DNA of 64,000 nt, from assembly GCA_016987375.1 (NCBI GenBank), contig PJRA01000142.1:65780-129779 (forward strand). Reading direction: 5' to 3'. Shown here piece after piece: positions 55,324 to 64,000 of this stretch (position 1 is its first letter; each line of letters starts with the position of its first letter). Both the position numbers and the translations under genes were made by a program. Source of the DNA: Brachionus koreanus (lineage: Eukaryota > Rotifera > Eurotatoria > Ploima > Brachionidae). The notes under the pieces are model-generated. The model did not search any database. It was not told the DNA's origin and saw nothing but the letters and a program-made list of their open reading frames with translations.

Positions 55324-58300
55324 ATGAAGAAAAATTCAATAATTTTCTTAAAATTTTTTATATTATTTAGCTTAAGCTTTGAGGCTAATGCTATAGAAAA
55401 TTTCGAAACAGAATTATCAGTAGTGAAAAAGCTTATTTTTTCATTTAAACAAAACCATAATAAATCAATATTTCCGGAAAAGTTTTCGTTGAGCTTTGAA
55501 CTTGAAGGAAAAAATTACTCGTTTGAATTTATAAGGAAATCATTTATCCATGAAAATTTTCCTAAAGTCTTTACTATAGAGGGTGATAAACAATTAAATG
55601 AATTCAAATTTAAAGACCAAAAGGTAATTTTAATTTTATCTGGACCATAATTTATTTTATACTAATAAAACACAACAATCAACATTAGTTTCAGAAATAA
55701 ACGTTTTTGTTACTATTATACTAAAAATTTTTACAATTTAAGAAATATTGTCAATATCAAGTAAAAAATGGTAATGGATTTGGAAATTTATTATTAAAAC
55801 CAGATAATGATTTTATTTTTGTAAATATTTTCATTTTAGTTATTTTTTCAAAAAAGATGATTTTTTTTTAGTATGCAAGAGTTTTTCCAGACAAGCATTC
55901 CGATGAATTTTTTGACATCCTACCAAATAAGCAAATGAAAGGAGATAAACACTCAATTAAAAAGCGAAGTTCGAACAATTTAAAAGAAGATAAAACTAAT
56001 TTGACAAATTATTTCGCCTTTTATGGTGATACAACCTTTTCAAAAAGTAAATTAAGTATGACTGTCAAATTTAAATTATTATTCAATTAATTTAAATTTA
56101 GCTGGCTCGATTAAAAAGTTGAATAATTTGAAACAAAATAAAAGGTATTATTTTAGCTGACTATTTGAGGAATATTTAAGATTTTAAATAAAAATTTTTA
56201 ATAGATTTATACAATAAATTTTACTAGTTAACTAATAATTAATCTTGATTTAATAATTAATTTTTCTAGATTCATCAGAAATTCAAAAGAAAAAAGTCCT
56301 AAATTTGTTGATGTCGAAGTTTTATTAATTACTGATCATTCTATTTATGAACAACATAAGCAATATATCCAGAAAAATGACGATTCTGATATATTTCAAA
56401 GTATTATGGATTATTATTCTTTTTCCATTGATGGAGTAAGTTTTAAAATTACCTAAAAGTCTCTTTCAATTTGATTACTTGAAAGATAATGAAAAAAGTT
56501 TATTAAAAATGTCATGGCCAATTGTCATGAAGGGCATATTTTTTTTAAATTAAACTACATATTAGAATTAACAGGATTACGCATTTGATTCTTTTCTTCT
56601 TTTTTATAAAAATTAACAAAAGGAATATTCGACAAAGTGAAAATAATTTTACATTTTTAAATTTTCTTATTTTTAGATTTTTTTGTGCAAAATTTTTTAT
56701 TAATCAAATAATTTGAGAGATTTTTTTTTAATTTTCTGAAAAATTGCACAAAAAATCTAAAAATATGAAAATTTAGAAATGTAAAATTATTTTCATTTTG
56801 CCGAATATTGTCACAGATAAGGCAAATAATTGTTGGTTATTCATCTTGGTATAATGTTTTGAGTCCAATTCTGGTATTGCTTGCTAAATCATAGCTTTAC
56901 GTTGGACCTTATTTAATGATATTTTTCGGAGCATATAATTTTAATGAAAATTTTGTTGTTTTTTTTTCATTTTAATCAAATATTTCATTTTCTTTTTGTA
57001 AAATTTTTTTTCAAATTGGTTCTGATTTCATTTTTTGAGATTAATATTCTTTTTATTTTGAAAGGTAAATCAAAAGTTTGAAAATTCTTTTGAGAATGAT
57101 CCTGATCTTAGAATTAAAATTAGATTAACAAGCATAATTATAATTAAAGTAATTTAAAATAAAAATTTAAGAAAATTCTATCCACATCTTAAGGATAAAA
57201 TAAATTCTCAATGGACAAATTCAGAAGTTATAAAAGTAGACGGCTTTCCTAAATATAAAAATAAGCAAGTAATAAACCGGAAAGCATTGGATCTTTTTGC
57301 GGAATTTGTCACATCGTTACCAAAAAATCTTCCTTACGATCATGCTATTGGTGTCTTTGAGTAATAAATTAATGATCAAATAATCATTTTTCTTATATTT
57401 TCTACAAAGCAAAGATCTTTGGAATTTGAATGAAGCTCAAACGCCATCGCAAAGATCTGGACTTCTCGGTGCTGCTTATACACGATCAATCTGTGATTAT
57501 AGTTTTTCAATTGTAGAAGATTTTGGAGGGTTTTCTAATATTTTTGTAAATAAATAAAAAAAAAATCCAATTCATTAGTGATTATTATTTAAAGACTATG
57601 GCACACGAATTAGGACATAGCTTGGGAGCTAATCATGATCAATCCGTTGCCGAAACTGAATCTTGTCCAGCATCAGAATATTTTTTAATGAGTCCTTTTA
57701 TTTCCTTCAATAAAATAGACAATTTGCAACTATTTTCAGAATGTTCAATTAAGCAGATCAAACAGTTTCTACTTGAAGATGGGTAGTTAATCTCAAAAAG
57801 TTATTTTTTATTAATTTTTATATTTTCTGAATAGTGAGATCTCCAAGCAAGCATTGTGTTTGACTAATATGCAATCTAAAATTAAATTTCGCAATCGTCA
57901 ATTTTTTTCATTGACTGGACAATTTTGGAATGCTACTGAACAATGCAAAATGCAATTTGGGCAACAGGCAACTTTTTGCTCTGTAATAAATATAAATTAA
58001 AATTGATTTTTTAAATATATGGTCTTTTTTTTTTTATTTAATCAAGAGAAAAACTGAAAGTATTTGTAATTTTCTTTATTGTCGACGCAATAATGAATCT
58101 GATTGTGAATTTCTTGGCCCTGCTGTTGATGGAACGTATTGTGATCCAGATTCTGTAATTTCATATTTAAATATTTGTATTTTCTTATATTTGTTTAGGT
58201 TTGCGTTAAAGGTAGATGCCAAAATCAGAAAACAAAAAATTCTTGCATTTATGGTGACGATTTAATAAAACCATTAGAGTATGGGATAGGATCTTCAAAT

Positions 58301-58863
58301 TTGGCTGTTACTTGTTTAGAGTGGTTTTCTATTATGCATTTTCATGGTAAATCAGTAGATTATTTTTGTAACAAATTAGACGGAGGCAAAATATGCTGTG
58401 AAAGTTGCGCAAGTACATTACATTTTTAGAATTTTGCAATTTATTTTCTTTATTTTTAAAATTATTTTCAGAATACAAGCTTTTAAAGTGTCAAGATTTC
58501 GACTTTAATTGTCCAAGTTACAAATTCAATTGCTTAGCGGGGGATATTGGTTTTAAAAATGGTGCAAATGCTAGAATTGAAAATGTTTGCCGGAGAACTT
58601 GTCAAAAATGTGACAGTTAGTATTTTTTTTTATTTTATTTAGTTATTTTTTAAATTAAATTCAAAGCATCGCCTTTAAAATGTACCAAAAATGTTTGTAT
58701 GAACGGTGGTAGATGTATAAATGAAACCAATAACAATTATATCAATAAAATTTTTAGATTCAAATGCTTATGTCCAAATGGTATTAAAGGTGACCTATGT
58801 GAGATAAAAATTCCAAAATTAACAAAATTTTATGTCCAAAAAGGAGATAGAACAAAATTTTAA
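55324..58863 (+). CDS. Secreted ADAMTS-type metalloprotease with ShK-like and EGF modules, 14 exons
   Basis: Exons: 55324-55623, 55743-55760, 55872-56046, 56102-56144, 56270-56435, 57065-57148, 57194-57360, 57410-57545, 57595-57782, 57835-57982, 58047-58154, 58199-58412, 58472-58615, 58667-58863; about 695 residues, phases consistent. Signal peptide (IIFLKFFILFSLSFEANA), a prodomain with a basic SIKKRSS site possibly cut by furin, then a reprolysin (M12B) domain from VDVEVLLITDHSIYEQ to the zinc site HELGHSLGANHD with Met-turn YFLMSPF. An ADAMTS-style disintegrin/Cys-rich module follows (EQCKMQFGQQATFC, DGTYCDPDSVCVKGRC), then a ShK-like six-Cys segment ending VCRRTCQKC, and an EGF repeat (CMNGGRC...CLCPNGIKGDLC). 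No thrombospondin repeat was found. Likely cleaves matrix or surface proteins; substrate unknown. Confidence 0.85.
56436..57064. other. Long intron 5 of the metalloprotease gene
   Basis: Most introns of this gene are about 45-120 bp; this one is 629 bp and contains the hairpin repeat at 56624-56808. The rest is AT-rich. Confidence 0.55.
56624..56808. repeat. Foldback repeat in a metalloprotease intron
   Basis: The left arm AATATTCGACAAAGTGAAAA and about 50 further bases pair with the right arm, which on the other strand reads AATATTCGGCAAAATGAAAA. Both continue TAATTTTACATTT.TAAATTTTC and TTTTTAGATTTTTT. The loop is about 50 bp. A target duplication was not resolved. Confidence 0.7.
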
Positions 58864-60053
58864 AAATCCTATTTATTTAAATTCAATAAATTAATAGCAA
58901 TTTCTTTTTTTATTTACTGAAAAAAAATTATACGTAGCTTAAAGATGCTTGTATTTATAAACTTTTAAAAAAGTAATATTCGTCCCAGGAAATGAACAGT
59001 TTTTAATGTTTAAGAGATTTATGCTAAAGTTTGAAGTATTTAAGAATTCAATAATCAATTATTACTATTTAATTATTTCTAAAATAATAAAAAGTTCAAC
59101 TTTAGAAACAATTTAGAGCATTTTTCAAAACTTTAAAAAAAAAAGTTAATTTTATTTATCACAGACAATTCTTTCAGAAATAATATTTTAATAGAAAAAT
59201 TTTGAAAATTTTGAAATATTAACTTAGATTTTAAAAACTGACTTTGGTATATTGATCTGAAATTTTACACATGTTTTATCATGTAAAATATAAACTATTT
59301 AAAGAATGTCTAAAATAAATGAAAGCCTAATTTCTAGGACTTTTTTACGAGTTTTTTTAAATTTAGGATATGATTCTTTTAAAAGATGAATATTTCAATA
59401 ATTTTTATATAAAATAAGTATAAAAAGTATATCATTCAAAAGCTTGATACCTAAGCTTCTAAATAATACATAATACTTAATAGCTGTATAACAATTCAAC
59501 GAAAAAAACGAAATTTAAAATTTATTTTTATTTTAATCTTGTTTTGCTTAAAATATTTTTTTTAAAATTATTTACAAAGCTTAAATATAAAATATTCACT
59601 ATAGGACATCCCATTGGAATTCAAAAGTTTATTTAAAAAATTTGACTGCGTAACAAATGTCTGCATGAAAATAGGTCAAAAGTGAGATCATTTTTCTTTT
59701 TGATACTACCAAAAATTGATTTGTTGATTTAAAATCTCTTTAACAACACAAAATATTGAAAATTGCTTAACATTCCATTTTTTAGATTAATTAATGTTTT
59801 TAAAAAAGTTTTCTTATGTTTGATTGAAAAGTAAATTTCAAAAAATATTAAGCAAAATTTATGAAAAAAATCTAATTGAAAACAAACAAGTCTTTAGGCT
59901 ATTTTATATAAAACAATTAATTTTTTTTAAATAAAAATAAATTTTAGTTTGACAGCTAAGGTCAGACTGCTTATTTGTTTCGAAATTAAATGAGCCATTA
60001 GTCAAATATAATTGAACATTTATATTTTTTAAAAAAAATTTAATATCCAAATA
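58864..60053. other. Intergenic AT-rich region
   Basis: About 1.2 kb with no supported feature. Poly(A) signals of the metalloprotease gene (for example AATAAA at about 58887) and the promoter of the next gene are expected here. Confidence 0.4.
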
Positions 60054-60876
60054 ATGATTGAAAAAAATGGAATCCTTTTTGAAATGTTTTTATTTTTAAT
60101 GGTTGAATTTTTTTAATCTAAAAACAGACCTTATTTATATTTTATAATAGAATTTCCCAAGTTTACCATGTATCGTCTGCCATTTTTATGATAGAGCATC
60201 TCAACAAATTAAATCTACTTAGTAAAGTTGAATATTTTAAATTTTACCAATCTAATAACTTTATTTTTTTAAAAAGTTGTCCTTTTTCATGTTGTCTTCT
60301 TCCGACAAGCATTGAAACTATTTGCTGCTATGATTTGACTTGGATTTTTGGGTAAGAAATTGCTAACATCAATTTTCTCTAAAATGGCTAGAAATTATTG
60401 TTAAGGTTACTTATCACTGTGCCATTTTTTTTGTGCTGCATATTTTTTAGCTTGTTGATTTATTTTACATGCAAAAGAAAAAGTGCAGTCGAAAATCAAA
60501 CGGACTCAATTTTAAGTAATTAAATTTTCTATTTTATCATGGTAAAAACAAATTTCCAATCTTTTCAATCAAATATTTGGGAAATTTTAAATTCAATGAG
60601 CAAAAAATATTTAAGATTAAATTTTTATTTTGAAAAGGTGAAAATGTGGCGCATTCGGGCTCTATCAACAGCAATAATATTTATTCAATTAGACTACCTC
60701 AATCAAATGCCGCAGATCTTAACGCGGTTGAAACAATACGAACAAACAATTCAACTTCACATGAGCCACCATCTTACAATTCTGTAATTTCAGCATTTCC
60801 GAATGCTTTAAAATCAGAATCGCAGCCTCACTTTGCTCATGCTTCTCGAAAAATTCCAAACTCAGCAACAATTTAA
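60054..60876 (+). CDS. Single-pass membrane protein with CC-rich ectodomain and PPxY motif, second gene
   Basis: Exons: 60054-60101, 60151-60221, 60277-60351, 60406-60515, 60638-60876; 180 residues with consistent phases. The N-terminus (FEMFLFLM) is a short hydrophobic signal; the start exon is the least certain part. The ectodomain has LPCIVCHFYDRA and YCPFSCCLLPT...ICCYDL. The transmembrane segment (WIFGLLITVPFFLCCIFFSL, about 27 residues) appears only if the acceptor at 60405 is used. The cytoplasmic tail is Asn/Ser-rich with EPPSYNSV, a PPxY motif. The layout is the same as the gene at 41987-42921 and like Shisa/WBP1/VOPP adaptors; the sequence does not allow a firm name. The second family gene lies 17 kb away on the other strand. 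Confidence 0.62.
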
Positions 60877-61513
60877 TTTTATTAATTTATTTTGTAAAAA
60901 AAAATCATTTAAATAATTAAAGTTTCAAAATGTTGAAAAATAGCTTTTTATAAATAAGAATTTCTAGTAACCATGGATAAGATGTTGACGCGTAAGTACT
61001 CAATCAAAATAAAAAGATTTCGGGTCCAGATATTATTTTTTTCTCTAAATAGGTTACTAAAAAAAATAAACTTTTTAGAGTTTCAATTCATTATTTCTAT
61101 TATTCATTTGAAATTGGATATTAAATTAAAGTATTTTAGACAAAAATAAAACAAATAAATTCATTTCTAATTGATGAAAATTTAAATAATTTATGTATTT
61201 TTAGCTTTTAGAGTTTTATTTAAACTTTTTAAAAGCTAATTAAACCTATAATTTTATAAATTTTTTAGAAAACTACTAATCCGCTTATTTTTGAGAATAT
61301 TAGTTTTAAAAAGCAGATTTTTACCCAGTTTAAATTCTATTATATAACAGATACTTGTTCATTTTGATTTATCATGTAGTTAATAACTAACCATTAATTT
61401 CCTACAATTTGTTTTAAATAAAAAAGAATAAAATTAATTTTGAATTAGAATATGTCCGAAAGGTTTTATTTAAACAATTGATGTTGCATAATTTTTAATT
61501 GTTCTTATTTAAA
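60877..61513. other. Intergenic AT-rich stretch
   Basis: It separates two genes in the same orientation. No coding or repeat feature was recognised. Confidence 0.4.
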
Positions 61514-62476
61514 ATGGAAATTGTTTCGACTTCCAAAGTCAATTCATTTGAGGTTAACCGTAAAGAAATTGCTTTGTTTGATTCAAAAATATTATCAAAA
61601 AACATGAAGGAAAATCTAAATAACTCAGCCAGTTTCAAAACAGACTTATTAATTCCAAAAAAAAAAATAAAAAAAACAAAAATTAAAATGCAAGAAAAAA
61701 CAAAAGAATTTCTTGCTTTTGATAGCAACAGCAATGCCGATAGCAATCAAAACAATTTCGAGAATAACGATCGTAAGAATCTGAGCAAATTACAGGAACA
61801 AAATGAAAACATATTTTCAAATGCAGCCAATTTAATGATTCTCAAAGAGAATTTAACACAATTAGATTCAAATTTAAATAAAGTGGGCTCAACTGGTGAC
61901 CATAAAATGATTGTTAATAGTTTTCAGATGAACCAGGGTGTGAAAAATTCTAAAGCAAAAAAATCAAAAAAAAGTAAAAAGAAAAAAATAAACAAGTCGG
62001 TAAATTTCAGGCATACGGTAGCCGACCAGACGAATCAAAGCGATACTAAAAATAAAATTGAGATTGATTTCAATTCAATGAAGCACAATGAAAGTATCAG
62101 ATGGGAAAATGAACTTATGAACGAAAAAGACGAAGCTGAACGTATCGAATTGTACAAAATAAATAGACGCAAACGCTATATTGAACAAAAAAACAAGATT
62201 TTTAAAACCAAGCTTCAAAATGATTTGGCTTGTGATTTTTCCTTGTCCTCGTCTTCTACGTGCTCTATGGAAAATGTAAATTCGAAAAACTTCCAGAATA
62301 ATCTTGAAAACATTGTAGAAGTGGACAATAAAAACACAGATCATGATGATAAAGAAGCAAATGCTCTTGTTCAAGATAGAAACAAAAGTTCAAGCGGCTG
62401 TATAATTGTCAAACGTGAAAAAGAGACAGATTCAGCTATATCTTCAATTTCATCAAACAGTCAAATGTTTTACTAA
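61514..62476 (+). CDS. LIAT1: LIAT1-like protein (ligand of ATE1)
   Basis: 320 residues from the ATG at 61514, intronless. Two LIAT1 hallmarks are present in the expected order: a Lys/Ser run (KAKKSKKSKKKKINKS, about 151-166), and about 40 residues later the compact conserved block NESIRWENELMNEKDEAERI followed by ELYKINRRKRY. The vertebrate protein binds arginyltransferase ATE1, and its Lys-rich part is a JMJD6 substrate, so a nuclear role tied to N-degron arginylation is inferred. The rest is Asn/Ser/Glu-rich and likely disordered, ending SAISSISSNSQMFY. Similarity was judged from memory, so orthology needs a profile search. Confidence 0.65.
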   Translation: MEIVSTSKVNSFEVNRKEIALFDSKILSKNMKENLNNSASFKTDLLIPKKKIKKTKIKMQEKTKEFLAFDSNSNADSNQNNFENNDRKNLSKLQEQNENIFSNAANLMILKENLTQLDSNLNKVGSTGDHKMIVNSFQMNQGVKNSKAKKSKKSKKKKINKSVNFRHTVADQTNQSDTKNKIEIDFNSMKHNESIRWENELMNEKDEAERIELYKINRRKRYIEQKNKIFKTKLQNDLACDFSLSSSSTCSMENVNSKNFQNNLENIVEVDNKNTDHDDKEANALVQDRNKSSSGCIIVKREKETDSAISSISSNSQMFY

Positions 62477-63828
62477 TTTTTTTATTTCTCAATTATTCAC
62501 ATATCTAGTTTGTTTTTTTTTTTTTTTCATTTAAAAACATAGATATAAATACATCGATTGACAGTCATCATATATTTTTAATAGTTTTTCATTTATGTTT
62601 CATTTATAATTATTTAATAATCAGGAAATAAAATATTATTTAAAAAAAAATCCAATTTTAAAATATCTCCTTTTTTTTTTTTGTTTAAACTAAAAACTTT
62701 CACTTTTCAATTCACTCATGATTTTATTCTTTGGTCAAAAGTTAATAGTTATAGATTTATTTAATTTAAAATAGTACTAATTTTTGATATAATTTGATTT
62801 TTTTTTTTATAAAATAAGTAAATTTATAAATTGATTTAGGTTTAAAAAGTTCTAAGAAAAAAAAATTTAGTTAAATAATAAAAAACCTCATGTCGATGGA
62901 TTTTATTAGAATAACTTTTGGTTGACTCCAATAATGAATTACGCCTAGTCTAACTATGTCATTAGTTTCAGATTACCTTTGAAAGAGTACATTTTAGCTG
63001 AATATTTATCTATTTACAAAATTCAGTCCAGAAAAAAATATGCTAAATAAATATTGTAATTTAACGAAAGAGAAAATTTTTGAATTTTAGTAAATAAATC
63101 CTCGCGTTGGCTTGTGATTTTTGCAACTTTAAAAAAATTAAAATCCACTTTTTCAACTCATGTGTCTTATCTATTCAAAAATTCACGTTCAATGAATAAA
63201 ATAGATATAGCAAAAAAATCGATGAGCTCTGTCACGCCATTGAAAAAAATCTAGCGAATAAAGAATAAATATTCAACAAAAATTAGGTTTAGTATTGGTA
63301 TTTTTTCTTTATTTCTTTTTCTTTATTGTACATTTCAGTTTTGGACTAACAGTTTAAATGAACATTTAAATGTTAATTCATTCATACGGAAACTTGTACT
63401 ACATAAGTTTTTCATCTTGAACTATTTATTAATATTCGGTTTTTGTTATTTTATTTTCTCTCATTAAAATCCAAGTCTCGTAATTGATAATTGTATTAAA
63501 TCAACTGTATGAATTCACTAACCATTTTAAAATTTTGAATAGATTAAGAGACAAAATCAATTAATTTAAAATTTACAAATACCATTTATTGCTAGTGTCT
63601 TAGCGATTAATTTTTAGCATTTTTTATAGAATTGAAAGACCAAAATTTTGAAATGTTATCTTCTAGATAGTGATCCTTCAACAAACGATAGCAACTTGGC
63701 TATAAATTTGCTCAAAATTTGCAAAAGATTAACACATTTTTTTTCGACTAGATAGAAATAGGAATCTAGTTTTTTAATTTAATAAATATCTGAGCATTAA
63801 AATTATAACTTTTTCATTTAGAAATAAA
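62477..63828. other. Intergenic AT-rich region near the right edge
   Basis: An AATAAA at about 62628 may serve the upstream gene. No coding exon, RNA gene or transposon end was recognised. Confidence 0.4.
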
Positions 63829-64000
63829 ATGATCCGATCAAAGTTTTTTAAATTAATTATTGTAAGTGTACTTATTCTGTCTATTGAATCAATAAAAGAA
63901 ACTATTTTTTTATCTAATGATGAAAATTCAAGTAAAATTTACTGATGAACTAAAATTAAATCAATTTAACTTGAATATTTGTAGATTTATTAAGTGAGGG
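63829..64000 (+). CDS. Probable first exon of a secreted or membrane protein, cut by the window end
   Basis: ATG at 63829 opens a frame with a typical signal peptide (FKLIIVSVLILSIES) followed by polar residues. A donor GTAAAA at 63932 and acceptor TTTGTAG at 63980-63986 would continue the frame (NLLSEG) to the window edge. Without the splice the frame stops at 63944. The identity cannot be judged from about 40 residues. Confidence 0.45.

Noticed and set aside
57149..57171. 23-nt intron in the metalloprotease gene
   Set aside because: Using the first AG breaks the frame with an early stop; the 45-nt intron restores the frame and homology.
1..64000. tRNA, rRNA and CRISPR arrays
   Set aside because: No cloverleaf-like GC-rich segment, rRNA block or spaced direct-repeat array was seen on reading; a tRNAscan or Infernal run would settle small RNA genes.

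Overview
The window is nuclear DNA of an invertebrate animal. It is very AT-rich by eye, with split genes whose introns are mostly about 45-60 bp with GT..AG borders. The genes are metazoan: rhophilin, chaperonin subunit CCT5, HOP2/PSMC3IP, an ADAMTS-type metalloprotease, a LIAT1-like protein and a giant spectrin-repeat-like protein. The AT-richness, tiny introns and LINE types are compatible with a monogonont rotifer such as Brachionus, but that placement is inference.

Layout. 175-7704 (+): rhophilin (HR1, BRO1, PDZ), whose introns hold LINE debris. 8205-14842: a decayed piggyBac-like transposon, then a TIR DNA element (TA target duplication) split by a Ty3/gypsy LTR retrotransposon with a 5-bp target duplication. 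15554-16965 (+): a membrane-anchored glycosyltransferase-like gene. 19060-21115 (+): four tandem intronless genes for small secreted 10-cysteine proteins with identical cysteine spacing. 21133-38957 (-): a ten-exon gene for a protein of about 3,550 residues with an E/R/K-rich helix of about 530 residues; its large introns carry a LINE, MITEs and foldback elements. 41080-41502 (+): the zinc-binding domain of DUSP12 without a phosphatase domain. 41987-42921 (-): a single-pass membrane protein with a PPxY motif. 44040-44840: SWIM-finger transposon debris split by a foldback MITE. 47721-48742 (-): HOP2, divergent from an orphan 615-residue gene (49071-50918, +). 52584-54283 (-): CCT5. 55324-58863 (+): secreted metalloprotease with ShK-like and EGF modules. 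60054-60876 (+): a second PPxY single-pass membrane protein. 61514-62476 (+): LIAT1-like. 63829 to the edge: a probable signal-peptide exon.

These are ordinary scattered animal genes, not an operon. The least explained biology is the four-gene cysteine-rich array, followed by the stand-alone DUSP12 zinc domain, the two PPxY membrane adaptors and several MITE families recognised from paired termini and target-site duplications. All exon models are hand-built from splice signals, reading-frame phase and family similarity recalled from memory; no search or transcript evidence was available.
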